Source of the DNA: Caldilineaceae bacterium
Lineage (GTDB): Bacteria > Chloroflexota > Anaerolineae > Caldilineales > Caldilineaceae
Assembly (NCBI GenBank): GCA_026989655.1
Contig: JALSIX010000148.1
Location: 1-37,088, forward strand
Direction: 5' to 3'
DNA: 37,088 nt
The position numbers and the translations under genes are program-made. Each line of letters starts with the position of its first letter. Within the stretch, counting starts at the first letter, position 1. Positions 8,919 to 18,322 of the stretch are shown here, piece after piece. The notes beneath the pieces are model-generated. The model did no database searches. It saw nothing but the letters and a program-made list of their open reading frames with translations, and was not told where the DNA came from.

Positions 8919-8934
8919 GCAAAAGCCATTTTGC
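8919..8934. promoter_or_regulatory. Perfect inverted repeat between the two sufR promoters (operator candidate)
   Basis: GCAAAA-GCCA-TTTTGC: perfect 6-bp arms with a 4-bp centre, located between P1 and P2. It resembles the element at 8842-8860. Probable binding site of SufR or another dimeric repressor; this is inference from position and symmetry. Confidence 0.5.
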
Positions 8935-8953
8935 GCAATAAAAACACCCGAAA

Positions 8954-8982
8954 TTGACAAAACCCCCGCTCTCTGCTAGAAT
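8954..8982 (+). promoter_or_regulatory. Main sufR/SUF promoter P2 (near-consensus, extended -10)
   Basis: A perfect TTGACA (8954-8959), 17 bp spacer, then TAGAAT (8977-8982) with TG one base before the -10. This is the best promoter in the window. Transcription would begin near 8989 and give sufR a leader of about 90 nt. Confidence 0.75.
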
Positions 8983-9078
8983 GGCCTCCACGTAGCACAC
9001 CCTGGGGGCCGACGAAGCCCATCGGGCCTTTCGGGAGCCGTGTGTCGGCACACCGCTCGTTGCGTGGGGGGGGATTCC

Positions 9079-9726
9079 ATGGCCTTGCAACAGGATCGCA
9101 GCTCGCCGGCCTGGCGCATCATCGAGTATCTCCAGCGCCACTCCTCGGCCACCATCAAAGAGCTGGAGCAGGTATTGGGCATCAGCACCACGGCCGTGCG
9201 CCAGCACCTGCAGGCCCTCCAGGCCGAGGGCTACATCGATCGGCGGGCGGTCCACTCCGGCGTGGGGCGCCCCCACTACGTGTACGTGGCCACCGAGGCA
9301 GCCCAGCGGCTCTTCGCCTGCCACTGCGACGACCTGGCCTTGACCTTGCTGGAGGAGATGTTGGCCCAGGAAGGGCCCCAGAAGGTGGCCCATCTGCTCC
9401 AGCGGGTGAGCACCCGCCTGGCCGCGCGCTATGCCAGCGAGGTCAACGCCACGGATCTGCGTCGCCGGGTGGAGCAGATGGCCCAGGCCCTGAGCGCCCA
9501 GGGGGTCCTGACCGAGGTCCGCCAGGAGCCGGGCAACACCTTTGTCCTGCGCACCTACAACTGCCCCTACTACGATCTGGCCCAGGGGCACCGGGAGATC
9601 TGCGAGATGGACCAGGCCATGATGCAGCAGGTCCTGGGCTCCGACGTGGCCCTGGAACGGTGCATGTTGGACGGGGAGGGCGGATGCACCTTCGTCATCG
9701 TGCCTGAGGAGGCGGAGGCGCCCTGA
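9079..9726 (+). CDS. sufR: SufR-type iron-sulfur-sensing transcriptional regulator
   Basis: DeoR/ArsR-like winged-helix regulator of the SUF operon. The 215-residue protein has an N-terminal winged helix (about 10-68; ATIKELEQVLGISTTAVRQH with the recognition helix near 36-48, wing SGVGRPHYVY). The C-terminal half has four cysteines, Cys162 (in YNCPYYDLA), Cys175, Cys195 and Cys203, as expected for SufR proteins that bind a [4Fe-4S] cluster and repress suf when clusters are plentiful. Unusually there is an additional CHC pair (Cys81, Cys83) just after the wing, where I would expect no cysteines. The ATG follows a run of eight G, a poor but usable ribosome site; GTG 9040 is an in-frame alternative. 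It is the first gene of the operon and lies downstream of two promoters and candidate operators, so autoregulation is likely. Confidence 0.88.
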   Translation: MALQQDRSSPAWRIIEYLQRHSSATIKELEQVLGISTTAVRQHLQALQAEGYIDRRAVHSGVGRPHYVYVATEAAQRLFACHCDDLALTLLEEMLAQEGPQKVAHLLQRVSTRLAARYASEVNATDLRRRVEQMAQALSAQGVLTEVRQEPGNTFVLRTYNCPYYDLAQGHREICEMDQAMMQQVLGSDVALERCMLDGEGGCTFVIVPEEAEAP

Positions 9727-9756
9727 TCCCCACCGTGCCGCTCCGGAGCCGCCCGT

Positions 9757-9770
9757 CCCCTGGCCAGGGG
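9757..9770. repeat. Perfect 14-bp palindrome between sufR and sufC
   Basis: CCCCTGGCCAGGGG reads identically on both strands, 30 nt after the sufR stop in a 195-nt spacer. No T-run follows. It may be an attenuating hairpin or operator that lets sufR be expressed differently from sufCBD. No convincing second promoter was seen in the spacer. Confidence 0.4.
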
Positions 9771-9921
9771 TTGCGGTGGGATGCCCCCGTCGGCCCTGTT
9801 CCCGGCGGCTTCCGGTTCCTCGAGGCAGCCCTTGTACGGCGGACCTTGCCAGGGAGTCCTCCATCCGTTCGGTTTCGTTTTCGTTTCCATGTTCGCAGCA
9901 CAGAGGGAGAAGAGCACAGCC

Positions 9922-10731
9922 ATGAGTGTCCTGGAGATCCGTGACCTACATGCCAAGCCCACCACCGACGACGTGGAGATCCTGAAAGGGGTCGACCTGG
10001 TCATCCGCAGCGGCGAGATCCACGCGATGATGGGCCCCAACGGCTCGGGCAAGTCCACCCTGGCCTACGTCATCGCGGGCCACCCCCACTACGAGGTGAC
10101 CCAGGGGGACATCCTCCTGGACGGGGAGAGCATCCTGGAGATGGAGCCGGACGAGCGGGCCCGGATCGGGATCTTCCTGGCCTTCCAGTATCCGGTGGCC
10201 GTGCCCGGGGTCAGCGTGGCCAACTTCCTGCGCACCGCGGTCTCCAACCTTCGGGGCTACACCCGCCAGGAGAAGGACAACGGCGACGGGGTCATCGGCA
10301 GCCACCTGATGCCCATGCGGGCGTTTCGCAAGCTCCTGAACGAGAAGATGAAGGAGTTCAACGTGGACCCCAGCTTCGCCCGCCGCTACCTGAACGAGGG
10401 CTTCTCCGGCGGCGAGAAGAAGCGGACCGAGGTGTTGCAGATGGCCATGCTGGAGCCCAAGTTCGCCATCCTGGACGAATCGGATTCGGGGCTGGACATC
10501 GACGCGCTGAAGATCGTGGCCGAGGGCATCAACAAGCTGGCCACACCGGACCGGGGCTTCCTGATCATCACCCACTATCAGCGCATCCTGAACTACGTGA
10601 AGCCCCACTACGTGCACATCTTCTACGACGGCCGCATCGTGCGGACCGGGGGGCCGGAGCTGGCCCACGAGCTGGAGGAGAAGGGCTACCAGTGGGTGGA
10701 GCAGGAGCTGGCCACCGCCGCGACTGCCTGA
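9922..10731 (+). CDS. sufC: SufC, ATPase of the SufBCD iron-sulfur scaffold
   Basis: Cytosolic ABC-type ATPase that drives conformational changes of SufBD during cluster assembly. The 269-residue protein has Walker [10 protein letters not shown] (38-46), the FSGGEKKR signature (SGGE 162-165, the SufC-specific form with GGEKKR), Walker B ending in LDESDSGLD (Asp185, Glu186) and the switch His in [17 protein letters not shown] is diagnostic of SufC rather than transport ATPases. Start at [11 protein letters not shown] was chosen because it matches the family N-terminus; a longer frame upstream to 9781 reads unlike SufC. A GGGAG sequence lies about 13 nt before the ATG. It leads the core sufC-sufB-sufD order, found in many non-proteobacterial SUF operons. 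Confidence 0.96.
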   Translation: MSVLEIRDLHAKPTTDDVEILKGVDLVIRSGEIHAMMGPNGSGKSTLAYVIAGHPHYEVTQGDILLDGESILEMEPDERARIGIFLAFQYPVAVPGVSVANFLRTAVSNLRGYTRQEKDNGDGVIGSHLMPMRAFRKLLNEKMKEFNVDPSFARRYLNEGFSGGEKKRTEVLQMAMLEPKFAILDESDSGLDIDALKIVAEGINKLATPDRGFLIITHYQRILNYVKPHYVHIFYDGRIVRTGGPELAHELEEKGYQWVEQELATAATA

Positions 10732-10776
10732 GCCCGTCACCGCCCCGATACCCATTTGGCAAGGAGGGAACCGACC

Positions 10777-12192
<1,416 letters not shown>

Positions 12193-12197
12193 CAGAG

Positions 12198-12243
12198 GCC
12201 CGGGCCCACGGATGCTCCCCGAACCCCGGGGGCGGGCCCGGGC
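12198..12243 (+). other. Intercistronic stem-loop between sufB and sufD
   Basis: GCCCGGGCCC (12198-12207) pairs perfectly with GGGCCCGGGC (12234-12243); the loop contains a smaller CCCCG/CGGGG hairpin. It begins six bases after the sufB stop and lacks a T-run, so it looks like an mRNA stability or processing element rather than a terminator. Confidence 0.5.
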
Positions 12244-12302
12244 TCCCCTCGCACTCCGGATGACCCGATGACGGATTCACCTGACACGGAGGAACAGCAG
12301 AC

Positions 12303-13646
12303 GTGAGCGTGATCACAACCGGTGGCACCACCCTCCACGGCCGAACCCTGGCCGGGTTCTCCGAGGAGGCTGTGCGGGCCCTCTCCGCGGCCCGCAACGA
12401 GCCAGACTGGATGCTGGAGTTCCGGCTGGAGGCCTGGAAGCTCTTCCAGTCCATGCCCTGGCCCCAGCCCGACGACGAGGCCTGGCGTCGGACCCGGCTC
12501 ACCGGCTTCCAGCTGGAGAAGTTCCAGTCCGTGGCCCTGCCCGGCCCCGAGCAGAGCCGACAGGACCTCTCGCCCCGGCTGCGCACCGAGCTGGAGGAGA
12601 TGGAGAGCGCGGCCAGCCTCATCTTCCAGGACGGGGGCGTCCTCTACCGCCGCGCGGACGCGGACCTGGCCGCCCAGGGCGTGATCTTCACCGATCTCCA
12701 GACCGCGCTCCAGGAGCACCCGGAGCAGGTCCGCAAGCACTTCATGGTGGAGGCGGTGACCCCCGACCGCAACAAGTTCACCGCGCTCCACGCCGCCCTG
12801 TGGGATACCGGCACCTTCATCTACGTGCCCCGAAACGTCCGGGTGACCCTGCCCCTCCAGGTGGTCCTGAACCAGGCCACAGCCGGGGTCGGTGGATACC
12901 ACCACACCCTGCTGGTCACCGAGGAGGGCGCGGAGGTCACGGTGGTGGACGACCTCCTGGGAGGACAGGACGGCCTCCAGAGCAGCGTGGTGGAGCTCCT
13001 GCTGGGCCGCAACTCGGTGGTGCGGTACATGAACCTCCAGGACCTGGACCACAGCGCGTGGAACTTCCTCACCGGTCGGGCCGTCCTGCGGGAGGACACG
13101 GACCTGCGCTGGATCCAGGTGAGCTGGGGCAGCCGCCTGACCAAGGCCTTTCTCACCCTGGACATGGTGGGCTCCGGGGCCCACGGCGAGCTGTTGGGGC
13201 TCTACTTCCCCACCGGCCGCCAGCACATCGACCACCAGACCCTCCAGCTCCACCGGGTGCCCCACTGCTTCAGCGACCTGCTCTTCAACGGCGCGCTGAA
13301 GGACCGGGCCCGGAGCGTCTATATGGGGGTCATCAAGGTCTTCCCCGGCGCCCAGAAGACAGACGCCTTCCAGCGCAACGGCAACCTGATCCTGGACGAG
13401 ACGGCCCGGGCCGACAGCATCCCCGGCCTGGAGATCGAGGCCGACGACGTCCGCTGCACCCACGCGGCCACCGCGGCCCAGGTGGAGGAGGAGTACGTCT
13501 TCTACCTCATGGCCCGGGGGTTGACACGACCCCAGGCCGAGCGTATGATCGTACAGGGCTTCTTCCAAGAAGTCCTGGACCGTGTCCCCGTGGAGAGCGT
13601 GCGGACCAAGCTCGAGCGGGTGATCGAACGCAAGATCGGCGGCTGA
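12303..13646 (+). CDS. sufD: SufD, Fe-S cluster scaffold subunit
   Basis: Partner of SufB in the SufBCD scaffold, needed for iron acquisition into the cluster. The 447-residue protein has the SUF family beta-helix core ([16 protein letters not shown], then [19 protein letters not shown]) and the C-terminal block [25 protein letters not shown] followed by [14 protein letters not shown]. Cys385 and His387 occupy the positions of the E. coli SufD CSH pair at the SufB interface. It is closer to SufD than SufB because it lacks the EGCTAP and VVCDALL cysteines. Start is GTG with GGAGG 10 nt upstream. A 12-bp perfect hairpin overlaps the stop codon. Spacing to sufB is 110 nt, the largest inside the core operon. 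Confidence 0.95.
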   Translation: MSVITTGGTTLHGRTLAGFSEEAVRALSAARNEPDWMLEFRLEAWKLFQSMPWPQPDDEAWRRTRLTGFQLEKFQSVALPGPEQSRQDLSPRLRTELEEMESAASLIFQDGGVLYRRADADLAAQGVIFTDLQTALQEHPEQVRKHFMVEAVTPDRNKFTALHAALWDTGTFIYVPRNVRVTLPLQVVLNQATAGVGGYHHTLLVTEEGAEVTVVDDLLGGQDGLQSSVVELLLGRNSVVRYMNLQDLDHSAWNFLTGRAVLREDTDLRWIQVSWGSRLTKAFLTLDMVGSGAHGELLGLYFPTGRQHIDHQTLQLHRVPHCFSDLLFNGALKDRARSVYMGVIKVFPGAQKTDAFQRNGNLILDETARADSIPGLEIEADDVRCTHAATAAQVEEEYVFYLMARGLTRPQAERMIVQGFFQEVLDRVPVESVRTKLERVIERKIGG

Positions 13647-13664
13647 GCCGCTGGCTCAGCCGCC
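13638..13664 (+). other. 12-bp perfect stem-loop spanning the sufD stop
   Basis: GGCGGCTGAGCC (13638-13649), loop GCT, GGCTCAGCCGCC (13653-13664). The sufD TGA lies in the left arm. There is no T-run, and the ribosome site of the rhodanese gene follows 16 nt later, so it probably affects mRNA stability or coupling rather than ending transcription. Confidence 0.5.
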
Positions 13665-13690
13665 CCCGGGCGGCAGCACAGGAGGGATCC

Positions 13691-14545
13691 ATGAACGACC
13701 GAGGGTATGCCCACCCCGAGTACCTGGTCTCCACCGAATGGGTGGCCCAACACCTGGATGACCCGAAGGTGCGCATCATCGAGAGCGACGAGGACGTGCT
13801 CCTGTACGACACCGGACACATCCCCGGCGCAGTGAAGGTGGACTGGCACGAGGACCTGAACGACCCGGTCATCCGGGACTACATCGACCGGGAGCAGTTC
13901 CAGGCCCTGATGCGTCGCCTGGGCATCCACAACGACACCACCGTGGTCTTCTACGGGGACAAGAACAACTGGTGGGCCTGTTACGCGTTCTGGGTCTTCC
14001 AACTCTTCGGCCACACCCACGCCCGGATCATGGACGGCGGCCGCCAGAAATGGATCGACGAGGGCCGGCCCCTGACCCGAGAGGTGCCCAGCTACCCGCC
14101 CAGCAACTACGTGGCCAAGGAGCGAGACGATCGCCGGGTCCGGGCCTTCCGGGATCAGGTGATGGCCCACCAGGAGGCGGGCAAGCCTCTGGTGGACGTC
14201 CGCAGCCCCGCGGAGTTCCGGGGCGAGCTCCTCCACATGCCCGACTATCCCCAGGAAGGGGCCCTGCGGGGAGGCCACATCAAGGGCGCGGTGAACGTCC
14301 CCTGGGCCCGGGCCGCCAACGAGGACGGCACCTTCAAGTCCGCGGAGGAGCTCCGCCGGATCTACATGGAGGAGCAGGGCCTGAAGCCCGACGACGACGT
14401 GATCGTCTACTGCCGGATCGGCGAGCGCAGCAGCCACACCTGGTTCGTCCTGACCTACCTGCTGGGCTTCGACAGGGTCCGCAACTACGACGGATCCTGG
14501 ACGGAGTGGGGCAACATGGTCAAGGTCCCCATCGAAAAACCCTGA
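13691..14545 (+). CDS. Thiosulfate/3-mercaptopyruvate sulfurtransferase (two rhodanese domains)
   Basis: Transfers sulfane sulfur from thiosulfate or 3-mercaptopyruvate to a thiophilic acceptor. The 284-residue protein has an inactive N-terminal rhodanese domain (about 10-125, with [14 protein letters not shown] but no catalytic Cys) and an active C-terminal domain (about 150-280). The latter has [25 protein letters not shown] and the active loop [11 protein letters not shown] with Cys241; a CRxGxR loop is the thiosulfate type rather than CGSGVTA of mercaptopyruvate enzymes. An AGGAGGG site ends four bases before ATG. Its location between sufD and sufS suggests that it supplies or traps sulfur for cluster assembly, but whether it feeds SufU/SufBCD is inference. 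Confidence 0.93.
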   Translation: MNDRGYAHPEYLVSTEWVAQHLDDPKVRIIESDEDVLLYDTGHIPGAVKVDWHEDLNDPVIRDYIDREQFQALMRRLGIHNDTTVVFYGDKNNWWACYAFWVFQLFGHTHARIMDGGRQKWIDEGRPLTREVPSYPPSNYVAKERDDRRVRAFRDQVMAHQEAGKPLVDVRSPAEFRGELLHMPDYPQEGALRGGHIKGAVNVPWARAANEDGTFKSAEELRRIYMEEQGLKPDDDVIVYCRIGERSSHTWFVLTYLLGFDRVRNYDGSWTEWGNMVKVPIEKP

Positions 14546-14587
14546 CCCCGGCCGGCCCTCGGCCCGGAACCTTCCACGAGGTGGCCC

Positions 14588-15868
14588 ATGGCCTTGCAGA
14601 CCCCGCGGACCGACACCGCGCTCCACGATGAAACCCAGGTGACCCCGGACAGGCTGGCCGAGCTGCGGGCTCAGTTCCCCATCCTGCAGCGCCGGGTCCA
14701 CGGCCGATCGCTGGTCTACCTGGACAACGCAGCCACCACCCAGAAACCCCGGGCGGTGATCCAGACCCTGGACCGCTACTACCGGGAGTACAACGCCAAC
14801 GTCCATCGAGGCGTCCATACCCTGAGCGAGGAGGCCACCGCGGCCTACGAGGAGGCCCGACAGCGGGTCGCCCGCTTCATCCACGCGCCCAGCCCCCGGC
14901 AGGTCATCTTCACCCGCAACGCCACCGAGGCCATCAACCTGGTGGCCTACAGCTGGGGAGCCGCGCACCTGGGCCCCGAAGACGAGGTGCTCATCACCGA
15001 GATGGAGCACCACAGCAACATCGTGCCCTGGCAGATCCTCCAGGAGCGGCTGGGCTTCACCCTCCGCTACGTGCCCATGACCGACCAGGGCACCCTGGAC
15101 CTGGAGCGCCTGGACGAACTGCTGACCGAGCGGACCCGGCTCTTCGCCTTCGTCCACGTGAGCAATGTGGTGGGCACGGTGAACCCGGTGGAGCGCCTCA
15201 TCGCCGCGGCCCGCCAGGTGGGCGCCCGGGTCCTGGTGGACGCCTCCCAGAGCGTGCCCCACATGCCCGTGGACGTCCAGGCCCTGGACCCGGACTTCCT
15301 GGTCTTCAGCGGCCACAAGATGTGCGGCCCCACCGGCATCGGCGTCCTCTATGGGCGACGAGAGCTCCTGGAGGCCATGGACCCCTTCCTGGGGGGCGGC
15401 GACATGATCCGGGAGGTCACCCTCCAGGGAAGCCGCTGGAACGAGCTGCCCTACAAGTTCGAGGCCGGCACCCCGGCCATCGCCCAGGCCATCGGCCTGG
15501 GTGCCGCGGTGGACTTCCTGGCCCAGGTGGGCATGGACTGGATCTGGCAGCACGAACACACCCTGACCCGCTACGCGTACGAGCGGCTCGCGGAGATCGA
15601 AGGCCTTCGGATCCTGGGCCCTGGGCCCGAACAGCGAGGCGGCCTGGTGGCCTTCACCCTGGAGGGCATCCACCCCCACGACGTGGCGGCCATCCTGGAC
15701 CGGGAGGGGATCGCGGTGCGGGCCGGCCACCACTGCGCCCAACCCATCCACGATCGATACGGCATCGCCGCCAGTGCCCGGGCCAGCTTCTACCTCTACA
15801 ACACCCTGGAGGAGGTGGACCGGCTGGTGGAAGGCCTGGAGAAGGTCATCCAGACCTTTGCCCTCTGA
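14588..15868 (+). CDS. sufS: SufS cysteine desulfurase
   Basis: PLP-dependent group II cysteine desulfurase that releases sulfur from L-cysteine as an enzyme persulfide. The 426-residue protein shows YLDNAATTQKP near the N-terminus, RGVHTLS, the EMEHHSNIVPW motif with the PLP-stacking histidine, SGHKMCGPTGIG with the PLP Lys244, and the persulfide-carrying Cys383 in RAGHHCAQP. RAGHHCAQP in a short loop distinguishes group II SufS from IscS. The first 20 residues are a variable extension. Start ATG is 42 nt after the sulfurtransferase stop with a weak GAGG site. SufU follows after 22 nt, as expected for a SufS-SufU pair. Confidence 0.97.
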   Translation: MALQTPRTDTALHDETQVTPDRLAELRAQFPILQRRVHGRSLVYLDNAATTQKPRAVIQTLDRYYREYNANVHRGVHTLSEEATAAYEEARQRVARFIHAPSPRQVIFTRNATEAINLVAYSWGAAHLGPEDEVLITEMEHHSNIVPWQILQERLGFTLRYVPMTDQGTLDLERLDELLTERTRLFAFVHVSNVVGTVNPVERLIAAARQVGARVLVDASQSVPHMPVDVQALDPDFLVFSGHKMCGPTGIGVLYGRRELLEAMDPFLGGGDMIREVTLQGSRWNELPYKFEAGTPAIAQAIGLGAAVDFLAQVGMDWIWQHEHTLTRYAYERLAEIEGLRILGPGPEQRGGLVAFTLEGIHPHDVAAILDREGIAVRAGHHCAQPIHDRYGIAASARASFYLYNTLEEVDRLVEGLEKVIQTFAL

Positions 15869-15890
15869 GCCACCGGCTGCGGAGAGATCC

Positions 15891-16271
15891 ATGGACGACC
15901 TGTACCGTGAGGCCATCCTCGACCACTACCGCTACCCCAGGCGGAAGGGACACCTGCCCGAGCCAGACATCCATTACCACGACACCAACCCCTTCTGCGG
16001 GGACGAGATCACCATCGAGCTGAAGATCCAGGACGGGGTGGTGGTGGACGCGGCCTTCGACGGCCGGGGCTGCGCCATCAGCCAGGCCAGCGCGAGCATG
16101 ATGATGGAGGAGATCGTGGGCAAGTCCGTGGAGGAGCTGAAGCACTGGGGCAAGGAGGAGATCCTGGAGATGCTCGGCATCGAGGTGGGCCCTGTGCGGA
16201 TCAAGTGTGCCCTGCTGCCCTTGAAGGTGCTCAAGGCCGGCCTCTACGGCCTGACCGACTGGCCCGAGTGA
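15891..16271 (+). CDS. sufU: SufU-type sulfur relay / scaffold protein, short form
   Basis: Zn-binding sulfur shuttle that accepts persulfide sulfur from SufS. The 126-residue protein has the three conserved cysteines: Cys36 in NPFCGDEI with Asp38, Cys61 in GRGCAISQASASMM and Cys106 in RIKCALLPL. Lys precedes the third Cys, as in SufU, where IscU has His. It is about 20 residues shorter than Bacillus SufU because the insertion between the second and third cysteines is missing (45 residues between Cys61 and Cys106, 62 in the Bacillus subtilis protein as I recall it). That makes it intermediate in length between SufU and IscU. ATG preceded by GGAGAG; a hairpin begins at the stop codon. Confidence 0.92.
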   Translation: MDDLYREAILDHYRYPRRKGHLPEPDIHYHDTNPFCGDEITIELKIQDGVVVDAAFDGRGCAISQASASMMMEEIVGKSVEELKHWGKEEILEMLGIEVGPVRIKCALLPLKVLKAGLYGLTDWPE

Positions 16272-16297
16272 TGCCCCGGGCCCGGTCCAGGGCATCA
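16269..16297 (+). other. Stem-loop starting at the sufU stop codon
   Basis: TGATGCCC (16269-16276) pairs perfectly with GGGCATCA (16290-16297) around a 13-nt GC-rich loop. The left arm contains the sufU stop. No T-run follows; the Rieske gene starts 42 nt later. Third such element in the operon. Confidence 0.45.
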
Positions 16298-16338
16298 TCC
16301 CTGGGGACAGGAACTCAGCGAGAGGAAGGACCGCACCC

Positions 16339-16673
16339 ATGGAAGGATTCGTGAAAGTCGCCACCGTGGACGAGATCCCAGAGGGCGAACGCAAGATCGT
16401 GGAGGTGGAGGATCTCCGCATCGCGGTCTTCAACTGCGGTGGCGAGTACCTCGCGATCGCGGACGTGTGTACCCACGACGGCGGCCCCCTGGCCGAGGGA
16501 GAACTTCTGGAAGGGTGCCAGATCCAGTGTCCTCGCCACGGTGCCCGCTTCGACATCCGCACAGGGGCCGCGTTGAGCTTCCCGGCCTTTGAACCCACCG
16601 AGACCTACAGGGTCGTCGTCCAGGACGGCGAGATCTGGGTCGAGAACCCCTTTGCAGCGATGGAGGCATATGG

Positions 16674-16677
<4 letters not shown>
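16339..16677 (+). CDS. Rieske [2Fe-2S] ferredoxin (non-heme dioxygenase type)
   Basis: Small electron carrier with a Rieske 2Fe-2S cluster. The 112-residue protein has both ligand pairs: Cys44 and His46 in DVCTHDGGPL, and Cys64 and His67 in QCPRHGARFD. There is no transmembrane anchor, so it is soluble, like the BphF/NirD type. An AGGAAGGA site lies nine bases before ATG. The stop overlaps the next ATG (ATGA), coupling it to SufT. Location in a SUF operon suggests that it donates electrons to cluster assembly or is a model client of it; both readings are inference. Rieske genes in this position occur in other SUF operons. Confidence 0.93.
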
Positions 16678-17108
<431 letters not shown>

Positions 17109-17110
17109 CC

Positions 17111-17130
17111 CGAGGGGCCTGGTCCCCTCG
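17111..17130 (+). other. Small hairpin immediately after sufT
   Basis: CGAGGGG-CCTGGT-CCCCTCG, a perfect 7-bp stem three bases after the sufT stop and 25 nt before the main terminator. It may protect the 3' end after processing. Confidence 0.4.
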
Positions 17131-17154
17131 ACCGGCAGACGAAGAGAAGAAGCA

Positions 17155-17192
17155 GAGGCCGGGCGGAACCCTGCCCGGCCTCTCGCCTTTTT
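17155..17192 (+). terminator. Rho-independent terminator of the SUF operon
   Basis: GAGGCCGGGC (17155-17164), loop of eight, GCCCGGCCTC (17173-17182), then five T at 17188-17192. A 10-bp perfect GC stem with a T-run after a short gap. It lies between sufT and the convergent DUF4340 gene. Confidence 0.8.
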
Positions 17193-17222
17193 CGCTCCCG
17201 CTCCCCACAGAGGAGGCCGGCC

Positions 17223-18251
17223 TCACCCGCCCGACTCCTCGGCCTCCTCTTCCTCCAGAGGGCGGACGAAGTCCTGTCGGCCCCGATCCACGAACCGTTC
17301 CACCGTGTAGTCGGCCACCCGAACGATGTAGTCCGAGTCCGAGGAGGCCAGCACGTACTGCCGATCCTCCGGGTCGTACGCACCGATCCGGAGGGTATGG
17401 GTGGTGCGCCGACCTTCCTCCTCGGTCACCAGGGTGATGACCGCCGCGGGATCGTCCAGGCCGTACTCGGGCCTGGACGTCTTCCCCAAGGGCCGAACCA
17501 TGTGGAGGCCGGTCAGGGTCGTGAGCATGGACTCCAGGTTGTTCTGCAGGAACTCCTCCCCCTCCTGCAACCCCGCCAACGTCCAGGAACCGTCCTCCTG
17601 CCGGAGGAACTCCAGGCGCCCCTGGCGGTTCTCCAGGGTGAGGGCCACCATGCTCTCCCGAGAGGCCATGAAGTAGGCGGTGTTGATCCAGGCCGAGGGC
17701 CGGGGGTTCGCGTCCATCTCCGACAGATTGACGGCCAGGAAGACCGCCTCCTGGTCGGCTCGGCGCACGTGGATGGTGCGGGGCCGGGGCACCGTGCCCA
17801 GGAACAGGGTGTACGCCGTGCCGTCCTCCAGCTCCACCTCCAGCCGTCGGACGAAGTCGGTCGCGTCCACCCCCAGCCGCGCGAAGCTGCCGGGAGTGCG
17901 GGCCACCAGGCGACGGGTCCGCTGCCCGGCCAGCTTCTCCAACAGCCTGGTGACCCGGTCCGCCAGGGCGGGGAACTCGTCCGCGTCCGGGAGCACCCAC
18001 TCCGAACCGCGCCGGGCCAGTCGAACTGCGTTGCCCTCCGCGTCCGCGACGGTCAGCGCGACCACGGTCTCCGGCGTCAGGCCGGGGAGCAGGGGCTCGC
18101 TCACCGGTGCCGGCCTCCGGTTGGCCCCGTAGATCCCCGCGATGAGGAGGATCTGGACCCCCAGCAGGATGGCCAGCCCCAACAAGGGGCGATCGCGCCA
18201 CAGGGAGTTGGCCGTGGATCGAGACCAGGTGCCTCGGGATGCCGTCGTCAT
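17223..18251 (-). CDS. DUF4340 domain protein of a Gld-type ABC system
   Basis: The 342-residue protein has an N-terminal TM helix (about 22-43, RPLLGLAILLGVQILLIAGIYG) and an extracytoplasmic region made of DUF4340 repeats (VRLARRGSEWVLP..., LEFLRQEDGSWTLAG..., then the HTLRIGAYDPEDRQYVLASSDSDYIVRV strand set). DUF4340 proteins are usually encoded after GldG-type auxiliary components; the exact role is unknown. The C-terminal ten residues are Glu-rich. The start at 18251 has GGAGGAAG directly upstream; the frame could extend to 18281. It is the third gene of the cassette, 71 nt behind the GldFG fusion, and converges with the SUF operon. Confidence 0.85.
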   Translation of the reverse strand: MTTASRGTWSRSTANSLWRDRPLLGLAILLGVQILLIAGIYGANRRPAPVSEPLLPGLTPETVVALTVADAEGNAVRLARRGSEWVLPDADEFPALADRVTRLLEKLAGQRTRRLVARTPGSFARLGVDATDFVRRLEVELEDGTAYTLFLGTVPRPRTIHVRRADQEAVFLAVNLSEMDANPRPSAWINTAYFMASRESMVALTLENRQGRLEFLRQEDGSWTLAGLQEGEEFLQNNLESMLTTLTGLHMVRPLGKTSRPEYGLDDPAAVITLVTEEEGRRTTHTLRIGAYDPEDRQYVLASSDSDYIVRVADYTVERFVDRGRQDFVRPLEEEEAEESGG

Positions 18252-18322
18252 GGGCTTCCTCCATCCACACACAGCATGCACGGATCGGGGCCGGAGGGCG
18301 CCCTCCTCTGCGGTCCAGGCCC

